From Pantoea anthophila (GTDB lineage: Bacteria > Pseudomonadota > Gammaproteobacteria > Enterobacterales > Enterobacteriaceae), in contig NZ_VHIZ01000036.1 of assembly GCF_006494375.1 (NCBI RefSeq), positions 1-64,000 of the forward strand: DNA of 64,000 bases, written 5' to 3'. Of this stretch, positions 44,878-53,075 are shown piece after piece (positions within the stretch are counted from its first letter, which is position 1; every line of letters begins with the position of its first letter). Below the pieces are notes generated by a model. That model saw nothing but the letters and a program-made list of their open reading frames with translations. It had not been told where the DNA came from and did no database searches. The position numbers were made by a program, and so were the translations under genes.

Positions 44878-45756
44878 TTACTGCATGCTCTTCAGCATGG
44901 CGTTCACGTTGTGCTTAAAGGCAGCCTGATAGGTCGGTGCCGGACCAGAAGCCGGAGACAACGCTTCCGGATAGAGCTCACCGCCCGGCTCCGCTCCCGT
45001 AGCGCTGGCGATCTGTTTAACCAGACGCGGATCGGTCTGGTTCTCAATGAAATAGCGGGTGATGTGCTGCTGTTTCAGCTGAGTGATCAGATCACCGACG
45101 TTACTGGCACTCGCTTCCGCTTCGGTAGAGAACCCGACGGGCGCCAGGAACGTCACGCCATAGCGCTGGCCAAAGTAGCCAAAGGCATCATGGCTGGTCA
45201 GCACCTTCCGCTTCTCCACAGGAATCTTATCAAACGCCGTCTTTGCCCAGCTATCCAGCGCCTGTAACTGCTGAATGTAATTCTGTCCGCGCTGACGGAT
45301 CGCCGCTGCATCCTCGGGGTCGGCTTTGACCAGCGCATTCATCACGTTGGTCGCATAGATCACGCCGTTCTGCATGCTGTTCCAGGCGTGCGGATCGGTG
45401 ATGGTTTTGCCCTCCTCTTCCATGCTGCGTGTGGTGACACCCGCAGAGGCGACCACCGGCTGACCGTGATAACCGGAAGCGCTGACCAGCCGATCCATCC
45501 ACCCTTCCAGTCCCAGCCCGCTGACAAAGACCAGATCCGCTTTTGCCAGCGCCTGGCTGTCCTGCGGCGTCGGTTCAAACGTATGGGGATCGCCATCCGG
45601 CCCTACCAGACTTTTCACCTTCACATGATCACCTCCCACCTGGCTGACGATGTCTGCCAGCACGGTAAAGCTGGCGACAACGTCTACAGTTTTTGCCATC
45701 GCCAGCGGCGTGGCGAACAGCGCAGCGAGCGCCAGACTAACCGGTAATTTTTTCAT
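44878..45756 (-). CDS. metal ABC transporter substrate-binding protein (zinc/manganese type)
   Basis: A 292-residue exported cluster A-I binding protein. It has a signal peptide ending near A-M-A-K (residue 21), then the ligand positions typical of Zn/Mn receptors: H58 in D-P-H-T-F-E-P, H123 in D-P-H-A-W, H189 in T-S-H-D-A-F-G-Y-F and acidic residues around 238-260. It lacks the long His/Asp-rich loop of ZnuA. Together with the upstream Zur box this argues for a second zinc importer, like the additional Zur-controlled systems known in other enterobacteria; manganese is the alternative. Last gene of the operon. Confidence 0.85.
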   Translation of the reverse strand: MKKLPVSLALAALFATPLAMAKTVDVVASFTVLADIVSQVGGDHVKVKSLVGPDGDPHTFEPTPQDSQALAKADLVFVSGLGLEGWMDRLVSASGYHGQPVVASAGVTTRSMEEEGKTITDPHAWNSMQNGVIYATNVMNALVKADPEDAAAIRQRGQNYIQQLQALDSWAKTAFDKIPVEKRKVLTSHDAFGYFGQRYGVTFLAPVGFSTEAEASASNVGDLITQLKQQHITRYFIENQTDPRLVKQIASATGAEPGGELYPEALSPASGPAPTYQAAFKHNVNAMLKSMQ

Positions 45757-45771
45757 AGATACCCCTTGAGA

Positions 45772-46611
45772 TTAATGGCGGCGTAAAATTCCGCCGCACG
45801 GTCCTGTCAGAATCGAGAGAAAGAAGAGCATGGCGGCGCTCAGCACCACGGCGGGGCCGGCCGGCAGCGAGAAGTGCCAGGAGAGCATCAGGCCCGCCAG
45901 CGCAGAGAGGGTTGCCATGAAGATGGCGATGGCCAGCATCGCCGCAAGATGACGGCTCCAGAAACGGGCGCTGGCAGCGGGTAACATCATTAAACCCACC
46001 GACATCAGCGTGCCCAGCACCTGAAAGCCCGCGACCAGGTTCAGCACCACCAGCATTAAAAACAGGCCATGCACCAGCGGCGCGCTCCATTTCCCCTGCG
46101 CCCGCAGAAAGTCACCGTCAAAGGCATCGATGACCAGGGGGCGATAGATCACCGCCAGCATGATCAGCGTAAAGGCCGCGATGCCCCCGACCAGCAACAG
46201 CGCCGCGTTGTCGACCGCCAGCAGCGAGCCAAACAGAACGTGCAGCAGATCCACGCTTGAGCCGCGCAGTGAAACCAGCGTGACGCCCAGCGCCAGTGAT
46301 CCAAGGTAGAATCCGGCAAAACTGGCATCCTCTTTCAATGGCGTGTAGCGACTGACTGCGCCAGAGAGCAGCGCGACCGCCAGCCCGGCAATCAGGCCGC
46401 CGATACCCATGGCCACCAGTGAGAGGCCGGAGATCAGATAGCCAATGGCCGCACCCGGCAGCACCGCATGGGATAAGGCGTCACCAATCAGGCTCATACG
46501 ACGCAGTGAGAGGAACACACCGAGTGGCGTGGCACTGACGGCGAGCGCCAGGCAGGCCACCAGCGCTCGCCGCATAAAGCCAAATTCGATAAAAGGCTGA
46601 ATCAGGGTCAC
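45772..46611 (-). CDS. metal ABC transporter permease
   Basis: A 279-residue ABC-3 family permease with about eight membrane segments; it includes F-M-R-R-A-L-V-A-C-L near the start, the S-L-I-G-D-A-L-S-H-A-V-L-P-G coupling region near residue 36-49 and D-F-L-R-A-Q-G in a cytosolic loop. This family moves Zn2+, Mn2+ or Fe2+. It overlaps the ATPase gene by four bases (ATGA) and precedes the binding protein by 15 bp. Confidence 0.88.
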   Translation of the reverse strand: MTLIQPFIEFGFMRRALVACLALAVSATPLGVFLSLRRMSLIGDALSHAVLPGAAIGYLISGLSLVAMGIGGLIAGLAVALLSGAVSRYTPLKEDASFAGFYLGSLALGVTLVSLRGSSVDLLHVLFGSLLAVDNAALLLVGGIAAFTLIMLAVIYRPLVIDAFDGDFLRAQGKWSAPLVHGLFLMLVVLNLVAGFQVLGTLMSVGLMMLPAASARFWSRHLAAMLAIAIFMATLSALAGLMLSWHFSLPAGPAVVLSAAMLFFLSILTGPCGGILRRH

Positions 46612-47276
46612 GAGGCTCGACTCCGTGCCAGGACATCGGACCGGAAGGTATCGCTGAGATGATGTTCATCCATCGACAGGACGTTACTGAAGTAACGCGC
46701 CACCAGCGGGCGGTCATGCAGCACCACCAGCAGAGTGGTGCCTGCCTGCTGCTGCTGCTCCAGAATCGACATCAGCAGGGTAACCGTCTGGCTGTCTATG
46801 CCGTTAAAGGGTTCATCCAGCAGCCAGAGCGCGCTGCGCTGTAGCATCAGCCGGGCAAACAGGACGCGCTGAAGCTGCCCGCCCGAGAGGGTGGCCGGTT
46901 GCGCGTCCGCATAATCGCTCATCTGAACCGCCTCCAGCGCCTGCCCGATTTCCCGCCGCAGTGACCGGTTAATGCCGCCAAACCAGCCGCAGCGTGGCCA
47001 GCAACCCATGGAAACCAGTTCGAAGACCGTCAGCGGAAAGCGGGTCTCAAGTTCGGTGCGCTGTGGCAGCCAGCCGATATCCCGGCGCGCCACCTGCAGT
47101 TCGCAGCGTCCGCTTACCGGCGGCAGTAAGCCCGCAATGGTTTTTAGCAGGGTCGATTTCCCGCTGCCGTTTGCGCCGACCAGCGCAGTCATGGAGCCTG
47201 CTGCGAGCTGACCCGTGATCGCCGGGGTTACCCCCTCTCCCTGGTAGCCTGCACGCAGTGCGTAAAATCGGATCAT
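46608..47276 (-). CDS. metal ABC transporter ATP-binding protein
   Basis: A 222-residue ATPase with Walker A G-A-N-G-S-G-K-S-T, the signature L-S-G-G-Q-L-Q-R-V-L-F-A-R-L, Walker B L-W-L-L-D-E-P-F and H-loop V-L-H-D, of the ZnuC/MntB class. The ATG at 47276 (M-I-R-F-Y-A-L-R) overlaps the stop of a short upstream ORF as ATGA; this is more convincing than the in-frame TTG at 47291. Confidence 0.88.
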   Translation of the reverse strand: MIRFYALRAGYQGEGVTPAITGQLAAGSMTALVGANGSGKSTLLKTIAGLLPPVSGRCELQVARRDIGWLPQRTELETRFPLTVFELVSMGCWPRCGWFGGINRSLRREIGQALEAVQMSDYADAQPATLSGGQLQRVLFARLMLQRSALWLLDEPFNGIDSQTVTLLMSILEQQQQAGTTLLVVLHDRPLVARYFSNVLSMDEHHLSDTFRSDVLARSRAS

Positions 47277-47377
47277 GCGCTGATCCCCCAATATATCGCG
47301 ACAGACAGCAGCGCGATGATCAGCAGGGCGACGCCCAGCCGTCCGCCCAGCGACATAAGTAATCCACTCTGACGCAT
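47273..47377 (-). CDS. 34-residue single-pass membrane microprotein leading the metal transporter operon
   Basis: Between the Zur box and the ATPase gene a 34-codon frame starts at ATG 47377 with GGTGA (47386-47382) as ribosome-binding site. It encodes a short polar start followed by L-G-V-A-L-L-I-I-A-L-L-S-V-A-I-Y-W, a clear membrane segment. Its TGA overlaps the ATPase ATG (ATGA), so it would be translated and coupled to the operon. An internal ATG (47356) gives a 27-residue version. No homologue is known to me. It could be a transporter subunit or only a coupling leader. Confidence 0.55.
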   Translation of the reverse strand: MRQSGLLMSLGGRLGVALLIIALLSVAIYWGISA

Positions 47378-47390
47378 CAGTTCACCAATA

Positions 47391-47405
47391 TGTTATAACA
47401 TAACA
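47391..47405 (-). promoter_or_regulatory. Zur operator of the metal transporter operon
   Basis: TGTTATA-A-CATAACA matches the Zur core TGTTATAnTATAACA with one mismatch. It ends 14 bp before the first ATG of the minus-strand operon, the same geometry as the box in front of rpmE2. Confidence 0.82.
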
Positions 47406-47615
47406 ATAAGAATACCGGATGCAGCCTGCGGTTCAAGAGCGGAATGTGTTTCAAAAGGTATCGGGAGTCCGGCGGCCCCGGGGGCGTTTAAGCCACACCC
47501 GCCGCACCGCTTTGCTGGCAAAACTCAGAAAATGACAGTTTTGTGCTTTACTGGCTTGCAAACCTGTTGCGTAAAACCAATGATAGGTTTATTAACGGTT
47601 AGGAGTAGACAAGAT

Positions 47616-47969
47616 ATGCTGTCACGGATTGAATGTGATATTGCGATGGGTGAAACAGACTGCGCAAAAATAGCTGAAGTTGTTCAGCGGAATATTCTCA
47701 AAATATCAGATTTGCTGACAGGGGATTTACGCTGGTACGCTCAGAATGCGCAGTTAGTACCAGACAGTTTAAAAATACTTTCCGTTGAATACCTGGATCT
47801 GAATAGTTTTAAATTACTTTACGATTTTCAGTGGAATTTATTTAGTCCCTGTCAGGATCTGAATGAAACGGTGACCCAAACGGAGCGGGTAAATTTTTAC
47901 ATTAAGCCCGGTGCGCTTGAGTTTGATGTGATAGACAACCAGCAACCCTCTCCGGGTGATGAATTGTAA
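47616..47969 (+). CDS. hypothetical protein upstream of tomB-hha
   Basis: A 117-residue acidic, AT-rich gene product starting M-L-S-R-I-E-C-D-I with AGGAG 10 bp before the ATG at 47616; the frame extends to 47532 without a better start. It has a helical N-terminal half (C-A-K-I-A-E-V-V-Q-R-N-I-L-K-I) and a beta-rich second half (L-L-Y-D-F-Q-W-N-L-F near 80, R-V-N-F-Y-I-K-P-G near 95). No signal peptide or membrane segment. I do not recognise the family. Its composition resembles that of tomB and hha rather than the GC-rich neighbours. Confidence 0.6.
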   Translation: MLSRIECDIAMGETDCAKIAEVVQRNILKISDLLTGDLRWYAQNAQLVPDSLKILSVEYLDLNSFKLLYDFQWNLFSPCQDLNETVTQTERVNFYIKPGALEFDVIDNQQPSPGDEL

Positions 47970-48116
47970 TATTTAGTAATTGAGATGAGCAGAACTAATG
48001 GTTTTACACTATCTTTAACGTATCCCGTTTAATAACCACCTGAAAGATCGCTTCCTGGCCGCTTTATCCGAACTCGCCGCCCTGCGGCAACTGTGCAAGC
48101 TATGGAGGGGAAAAAG

Positions 48117-48494
48117 ATGGACGAATACTCACCAAAACGGCATGATATTGCCCAGCTGAAATACCTGTGTGAGAGCCTGTTTGACGACAGCATGGCAACA
48201 TTGACTGACAGCCATCATGGCTGGGTAAATGATCCCACTTCTGAAAGCAATCTGCACCTGAACGATCTGATTGAACATATCGCTTCGTTCACCATGAATT
48301 ACAAAATTAAACACGTTGAAGATGAAGCGCTGATTTCGCAAATCGATGAATATCTTGATGATACTTTTATGTTATTCAGTAACTACGGTATCAATAATCC
48401 TGATCTTCAGCGGTGGCAACGTTCAGCAAAACGCTTATTTAATCTGTTCACTGAAGAGTGCGCTTTTCTCCAGCAACCGAGCCATTCATTATAG
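48117..48494 (+). CDS. tomB: Hha antitoxin / biofilm modulator TomB
   Basis: A 125-residue protein starting M-D-E-Y-S-P-K-R-H-D-I-A-Q-L-K, with H-G-W-V-N-D-P-T-S, L-I-E-H-I-A and I-D-E-Y-L-D-D-T-F-M-L-F-S, all as in E. coli TomB. TomB counteracts Hha toxicity, in part through oxygen-dependent oxidation of an Hha cysteine. The ATG at 48117 has a strong GGAGGGG site; the frame open to 48093 is not conserved. hha follows after 24 bp. Confidence 0.94.
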   Translation: MDEYSPKRHDIAQLKYLCESLFDDSMATLTDSHHGWVNDPTSESNLHLNDLIEHIASFTMNYKIKHVEDEALISQIDEYLDDTFMLFSNYGINNPDLQRWQRSAKRLFNLFTEECAFLQQPSHSL

Positions 48495-48518
48495 TACAGA
48501 CGTGAGAACGCTTTATTT

Positions 48519-48734
48519 ATGAACAAAACACTGACAAAAACTGATTATTTGATGCGACTGCGTCGCTGTCGCTCCCTGGATACCCTGGAGCGGGTGATCG
48601 AAAAGAATAAGTATGAATTACCGGAAGATGAATTAGCGGTATTCTATTCGGCAGCTGACCATCGTCTGGCCGAGCTGACGATGAATAAGCTCTACGATAA
48701 AGTACCGGGTTCGGTCTGGAAGTTTGTCCGCTAA
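48519..48734 (+). CDS. hha: H-NS-associated modulator Hha
   Basis: A 71-residue helical protein, nearly identical to E. coli Hha from [12 protein letters not shown] onward, with [13 protein letters not shown] and [14 protein letters not shown]. It binds the H-NS N-terminus and strengthens silencing of acquired DNA and virulence genes. It forms a toxin-antitoxin-like pair with TomB. Confidence 0.96.
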   Translation: MNKTLTKTDYLMRLRRCRSLDTLERVIEKNKYELPEDELAVFYSAADHRLAELTMNKLYDKVPGSVWKFVR

Positions 48735-48866
48735 TCTGCTCACCTGCATCTGACGGCATTGTCCCCACATTAAGTACCGGATATTCCTGCCTGCCGGCAA
48801 AGGATCGGCCCAGGCGGGTTTTGCCTGTCTGTCACACTGGGGAAGAAGTTCAGGGGGGGGGAAAGT

Positions 48867-48979
48867 GGTGGGGGCCCTGCCAGCTACATCCCGGCACACG
48901 CATCACCTGCTACGGCTGCTTCCTTCCGGATCTGACCGAGTTCACAAGCTAGCATTGCGGGAGAACCAACAGGGCCCCC
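48867..48979 (-). ncRNA. ffs: 4.5S RNA of the signal recognition particle (ffs)
   Basis: On the minus strand an approximately 113-nt hairpin RNA begins GGGGGCCCTGTTGGTTCTCC and ends with the complementary CAGGGCCCCCACC. The apical domain carries the Ffh-binding G-G-A-A-G-C-A-G element next to the TCCGGAAG loop. It is the RNA component of the SRP and lies beside ybaZ as in E. coli. Confidence 0.96.
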
Positions 48980-49146
48980 ATTGACAAGCCCTCTTTACGA
49001 GAGCGGGGGCATTATCTGGGAAGGGGCTGCCAATTGCAAGCGTCGTCGGGACAACCGTTGTTTTCTTGAACAACCGCCGCGTTGATGCTTTCACCATCGC
49101 CTCTGCATGATAAAGTTAACCCTCTTTTTCCTGACGAAATAAGCAC

Positions 49147-49464
49147 ATGAATCAGCCTGACACTTTCCAGCAACGCATCTGGCAAATTGTTGCCGCGATT
49201 CCATCCGGGTGTGTCACGACCTATGGCGATGTGGCACGACTGGCCGGTTCGCCGCGTGCGGCACGTCAGGTCGGCGGAGTGCTGAGCCGGTTACCCGAGG
49301 GAACCACCCTCCCCTGGCATCGTGTCGTCAATCGTCACGGCATGATTTCGCTTCAGGGCGACCAGCTGATACGACAGCGGGATGCACTGGAAGCAGAAGG
49401 GATTGTGGTGAGTGATGCCGGTGAGCTGGATCTTGAAACGTATCGCTGGCGATTTGATGGCTGA
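49147..49464 (+). CDS. ybaZ: alkyltransferase-like protein Atl (YbaZ)
   Basis: A 105-residue protein of the MGMT DNA-binding domain family: Q-I-V-A-A-I-P-S-G-C-V-T-T-Y-G-D-V-A, S-P-R-A-A-R-Q-V-G-G, and P-W-H-R-V-V-N in place of the alkyl-acceptor P-C-H-R-V. The missing cysteine means it binds O6-alkylguanine and recruits nucleotide excision repair rather than repairing directly. It is shorter than the annotated E. coli protein (129 residues), lacking the N-terminal extension. Confidence 0.93.
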   Translation: MNQPDTFQQRIWQIVAAIPSGCVTTYGDVARLAGSPRAARQVGGVLSRLPEGTTLPWHRVVNRHGMISLQGDQLIRQRDALEAEGIVVSDAGELDLETYRWRFDG

Positions 49465-49465
49465 A

Positions 49466-49492
49466 AAACGGGGCGGCTCTGCCGCCCCGTTT
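49466..49492. terminator. bidirectional terminator between ybaZ and ybaY
   Basis: Perfect 12-bp stem AAACGGGGCGGC / GCCGCCCCGTTT with a TCT loop between the convergent genes; the A/T ends provide short U-runs on both strands. Confidence 0.82.
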
Positions 49493-49497
49493 GCACA

Positions 49498-50055
49498 TTA
49501 CAGACGGGTGGGTGCAGGCACCGCCGCAGAAGGCGTGACCTGAGTCGGTGATGTCGAAGGCACGGTGGTCGCTGCGCCTGGCTGGGTTGGCATCGCCATT
49601 GAAGGCACCGGTACCAGCAGCAGTTCGGCTTTGGTGCCGCCCTGATTGATGACCGGTTTTACGCTGTCAGTGACAAAGGCCAGCTTGCCGTCGATAGCGA
49701 TGGCGGCGCTTAACAGAATGCGTGCATTTGGCTGGATGTCAGCCGGGTTAAACGGCAGCACAAACTGGAACGGCGCCTGTTTGCCTTCCGTCCGCACCAC
49801 GCGTTGTGACAGCACTTTTGACGGGGCGTCGGCAACAGACGCATCTGACAGCGTCACGGTTAATACCGCATCCGGCGGCAGCGCGATGCGCTGGCGAATA
49901 AAGACTGAACCGCTGACGTTAGGCTGCGCAATCGCCGCCGTCTGTCCGGCTACCGCAGAACCCAACGTTGGTGTTGGCACAGGTTTACTCTTGTCGGCAC
50001 AGCCCGCAACAGCAACCGCCATAACTACCCCACTGAACACATGCCACAGTTTCAT
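49498..50055 (-). CDS. ybaY: YbaY-family lipoprotein
   Basis: A 185-residue lipoprotein: signal M-K-L-W-H-V-F-S-G-V-V-M-A-V with lipobox V-A-G-C, then a YbaY/type III secretion-associated beta domain (V-S-G-S-V-F-I-R-Q-R-I-A-L-P-P-D-A and V-L-P-F-N-P-A-D-I). The threonine/proline/serine-rich C-terminal tail is longer than in E. coli. Function unknown; in E. coli it is osmotically induced. The start at 50055 puts the lipobox at the usual distance; the frame opens at 50070. Confidence 0.9.
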   Translation of the reverse strand: MKLWHVFSGVVMAVAVAGCADKSKPVPTPTLGSAVAGQTAAIAQPNVSGSVFIRQRIALPPDAVLTVTLSDASVADAPSKVLSQRVVRTEGKQAPFQFVLPFNPADIQPNARILLSAAIAIDGKLAFVTDSVKPVINQGGTKAELLLVPVPSMAMPTQPGAATTVPSTSPTQVTPSAAVPAPTRL

Positions 50056-50245
50056 TGATGTCGTCTCCATTTGATCAAAATGATTGTCGGCAGCGAATCC
50101 TGCTTACAGCGTTTCACTCGCCGTATGTCCTTAATGTTGGCACAAAAATGAAATTTTGCCTGGCACAGGCAAAGCGGAAAGTCTGATTGACGTCAACTGG
50201 TCCGATCTTTCACACTGAGCAGGTCACTATATTGAGGAACGCGCC

Positions 50246-51109
50246 ATGAGTCAGGCACTGCAAAATCTGCTGAATTTATTAAATCTGGAAAAACTGGAAG
50301 AAGGTTTATATCGCGGCCAGAGTGAAGATCTTGGCCTGCGCCAGGTGTTTGGCGGTCAGGTGGTGGGTCAGGCGCTCTATGCCGCAAAGCAAACCGTCGC
50401 GACCGATCGGACGATTCACTCCTTTCACAGCTACTTTCTGCGGCCCGGCGACAGCCAGAAAGCGATTATCTACGACGTCGAAACCCTGCGTGACGGCAAA
50501 AGTTTCAGCGCCCGCCGGGTCAGTGCCATACAGAATGGCCAGCCTATTTTTTATATGACCGCCTCATTCCAGTCACCGGAAAGTGGCTTTGAGCATCAGA
50601 ATGCGATGCCACAGGTGGCAGGACCGGAAAATCTGGTCACGGAACAGGCGATGGCGCAGAAGATGGCGCACATGCTGCCGGAAAAACTGCGGGAGATATT
50701 TATCGCGGAACGTCCGCTGGAGATCCGCCCGGTGCAGATTCACAATCCGCTGCGCGGGCATGTGGACAAGCCTGAGCGGCAGGTCTGGATCCGGGCCAAC
50801 GGTCCGCTGCCTGACGATCTGCGCATCCATCAGTATCTGCTCGGCTATGCGTCGGATCTCAATTTCCTGCCGGTTGCGCTGCAGCCGCACGGCAAAGGCT
50901 TTTTAGAGGCGGACATGCAGGTCGCCACGATCGATCATTCAATGTGGTTCCATCGTCCGTTCGACTTCAGCGAGTGGCTGCTCTACAGCGTGGTAAGTAC
51001 TTCAGCGTCAGGTGCCAGGGGGTTCGTACGGGGTGAGTTCTACAATCAGCAGGGGGTGCTGGTCGCCTCTACGGTGCAGGAAGGGGTGATGCGCCAGCGA
51101 AGCGAATAA
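50246..51109 (+). CDS. tesB: acyl-CoA thioesterase II
   Basis: A 287-residue cytoplasmic double hot-dog thioesterase hydrolysing medium- and long-chain acyl-CoA. Visible: [10 protein letters not shown] and [11 protein letters not shown] near the start, [11 protein letters not shown] near residue 56, and in the second half [12 protein letters not shown] with the catalytic aspartate region. Length is within one residue of E. coli TesB; it is convergent with amtB. Confidence 0.96.
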   Translation: MSQALQNLLNLLNLEKLEEGLYRGQSEDLGLRQVFGGQVVGQALYAAKQTVATDRTIHSFHSYFLRPGDSQKAIIYDVETLRDGKSFSARRVSAIQNGQPIFYMTASFQSPESGFEHQNAMPQVAGPENLVTEQAMAQKMAHMLPEKLREIFIAERPLEIRPVQIHNPLRGHVDKPERQVWIRANGPLPDDLRIHQYLLGYASDLNFLPVALQPHGKGFLEADMQVATIDHSMWFHRPFDFSEWLLYSVVSTSASGARGFVRGEFYNQQGVLVASTVQEGVMRQRSE

Positions 51110-51110
51110 A

Positions 51111-51136
51111 AAAAGGGGCGATAGCTCGCCCCTTTT
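51111..51136. terminator. bidirectional terminator between tesB and amtB
   Basis: Perfect 11-bp stem AAAAGGGGCGA / TCGCCCCTTTT with TAGC loop; A-run on the left and T-run on the right give U-tracts in both directions. Confidence 0.88.
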
Positions 51137-51157
51137 CGCTGTTTATACTCTCACGCA

Positions 51158-52444
51158 TTACTGGTTGTAAGCGTTCTCGCCGTGGCTGTTAACATCCAGA
51201 CCTTCGCGTTCGTGCTCTTCCGGTACGCGCAGACCGACAATCAGATCGGCCAGTTTGAAGCCGATGAAGGCCACCACGCCAGACCAGACGATTGTGACGC
51301 CGACGCTGAAGAGCTGAACCCAGACCTGATGGCCCATGGTCACACCCTGCGCATAACCGACGCCGCCCAGTGAAGAGGAGGCAAACACGCCCGTCAGGAT
51401 ACAGCCAACAATGCCGCAGACGCCGTGCACGCCGAACACATCGCAGGGGTCGTCCACACGCAGCCATTTCTTCAGAGAGGTCACACCCCACAGACCCGCC
51501 AGTCCGCCAACCAGACCGATAATCAGTGCACCGCCGACGCCGACATAACCACAGGCTGGGGTAATCGCGACCAGTCCGGCGATAAAGCCTGAACAGGCGC
51601 CCAGCAGAGAAGGCTTACCGCGCACCGCCCATTCACCAAAGGTCCATGAGAGTACGGCACCCGCCGTTGCCACAACGGTGTTCAGGAACGCCAGTGCGGC
51701 AATTTCGTTTGCAGCTGAGGCAGAACCGGCGTTGAAGCCGAACCAGCCTACATAGAGGATCGCGGTGCCGGTGAAGACCATCGGCAGATTATGAGGTTTG
51801 AAAGCTTCTTTACCAAAGCCGGCACGTTTGCCAACCAGATACGCGCCCACCAGACCCGCTACCGCGGCGTTGATATGCACGACGGTACCGCCGGCAAAGT
51901 CCAGCGCGCCATCCTGCGCCAGGAAACCGCCCGCCCATACCATATGCGCGATAGGCAGGTAAGCCAGCGTCAGCCAGACACCGACGAAGATCAGTACGGC
52001 TGAGAAACGGATACGCTCTGCAATGGCACCCACAATCAGGCCCACGGTGATGCAGGCAAATGAGGCCTGGAATGCAACGTGGATATACTGATAGAAGCTG
52101 CCCATTACCGCGGTCAGCTGGATATTCTTCAGCATGGCCCAGCCAAATCCGCCAAAGAAGGCGTTACCTTCGCTGAACGCCAGTGAATAGCCGTAGACCA
52201 TCCACAGGACGCACACCAGCGAGAAAGTGACGGCCACCTGCGTCAGCATCGACAGCACGTTCTTACCGCGAATCAGACCGCCGTAAAACAGCGCAATCCC
52301 TGGAATTGACATAAACAGCACCAGCGCGGTGCAAATCATCATAAATGCGTTGTCAGCCTTGTCCGCAACGGCAGGCGCAGCCATCGCGAGCGATGGTAAC
52401 AGTGCCAGGCTGGTCAGGCCCAGCTTAGTCAGAACTTTATTCAT
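51158..52444 (-). CDS. amtB: ammonium channel AmtB
   Basis: A 428-residue trimeric inner-membrane ammonium transporter, same length as E. coli. A signal peptide (ending near A-M-A-A-P-A) is followed by 11 membrane segments. The pore twin histidines lie in T-V-V-H-I-N-A-A and V-H-G-V-C-G-I-V-G, with the essential aspartate in A-L-D-F-A-G-G. The cytosolic tail ends E-G-L-D-V-N-S-H-G-E. It is blocked by GlnK, encoded just upstream in the same nitrogen-controlled operon. Confidence 0.97.
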   Translation of the reverse strand: MNKVLTKLGLTSLALLPSLAMAAPAVADKADNAFMMICTALVLFMSIPGIALFYGGLIRGKNVLSMLTQVAVTFSLVCVLWMVYGYSLAFSEGNAFFGGFGWAMLKNIQLTAVMGSFYQYIHVAFQASFACITVGLIVGAIAERIRFSAVLIFVGVWLTLAYLPIAHMVWAGGFLAQDGALDFAGGTVVHINAAVAGLVGAYLVGKRAGFGKEAFKPHNLPMVFTGTAILYVGWFGFNAGSASAANEIAALAFLNTVVATAGAVLSWTFGEWAVRGKPSLLGACSGFIAGLVAITPACGYVGVGGALIIGLVGGLAGLWGVTSLKKWLRVDDPCDVFGVHGVCGIVGCILTGVFASSSLGGVGYAQGVTMGHQVWVQLFSVGVTIVWSGVVAFIGFKLADLIVGLRVPEEHEREGLDVNSHGENAYNQ

Positions 52445-52478
52445 TTTTATTCCATCCCATCACAATACTGAGTCGTAA

Positions 52479-52817
52479 TTACAGAGCGGCTTCGTCGGTC
52501 TCGCCGGTACGAATACGAATGACGCGCTGCAGTTCAGCCACGAAAATTTTACCGTCGCCAATTTTTCCGGTGTAAGCCGCTTTACTGATGACATCCACAA
52601 CTTCGTCCAGCTGATCGTCGGCAATAGCGATATCAATTTTGACTTTCGGCAGGAAGTTCACGCTGTACTCTGCGCCCCGATAGAGCTCGGCGTGCCCCTT
52701 CTGGCGGCCAAACCCTTTCACTTCGGAGACGGTCAGTCCCTGAATGCCGATAGAGGACAAAGCTTCACGCACATCCTCCAGCTTGAATGGCTTAATTACG
52801 ACGGTAACCAGCTTCAT
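52479..52817 (-). CDS. glnK: PII nitrogen regulatory protein GlnK
   Basis: A 112-residue PII trimer subunit with the uridylylated tyrosine in the T-loop (R-G-A-E-Y-S-V-N-F-L-P-K, Tyr51), M-K-L-V-T-V-V-I-K-P-F-K at the start and the C-terminal signature T-G-K-I-G-D-G-K-I-F-V. It binds ATP, ADP and 2-oxoglutarate and plugs AmtB when ammonium rises. The ATG at 52817 is set by homology; the frame runs to 52859. Confidence 0.97.
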   Translation of the reverse strand: MKLVTVVIKPFKLEDVREALSSIGIQGLTVSEVKGFGRQKGHAELYRGAEYSVNFLPKVKIDIAIADDQLDEVVDVISKAAYTGKIGDGKIFVAELQRVIRIRTGETDEAAL

Positions 52818-52870
52818 TGGATCCCCTCCAGCGAGTAAATAGGTAACGTTTACGGACACACAGGGAGATA

Positions 52871-52886
52871 AGCAAAGGCTGTGCCA
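52871..52886 (-). promoter_or_regulatory. sigma-54 promoter of glnK-amtB
   Basis: On the minus strand TGGCAC (52886-52881), five bases and TTGCT (52875-52871) match the -24/-12 sigma-54 consensus, 54 bp before the glnK start. Confidence 0.92.
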
Positions 52887-52994
52887 GTTAGTAAAAGCGG
52901 TGATAATCAGTGGGTCAGGCCGGATGGAGCAAGGTGAGGCTCTGCAGTGGCTCTGAAAAGGGGGAAAAGGAGAAAGCCGGTCAGCGCATCGGGA

Positions 52995-53031
52995 TGCACT
53001 CCTTTGGTGCTTCAGGCGTCAAAGGAGTGCA
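52995..53031 (-). promoter_or_regulatory. paired NtrC-like binding sites upstream of glnK
   Basis: Two copies of the NtrC dyad (TGCACc-N4-TGGTGCA) lie about 110-160 bp upstream of the sigma-54 promoter. The one at 52995-53011 reads TGCACT-CCTT-TGGTGCT; the other (53016-53031), on the opposite strand, reads TGCACT-CCTT-TGACGC. The twelve shared bases make the pair an inverted repeat, so a stem-loop after mdlB is a secondary possibility. Confidence 0.72.
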
Positions 53032-53075
53032 TTTATACAGATTAGTCCGATAAAGCTGCGCAAAAAAGGTGCAGG

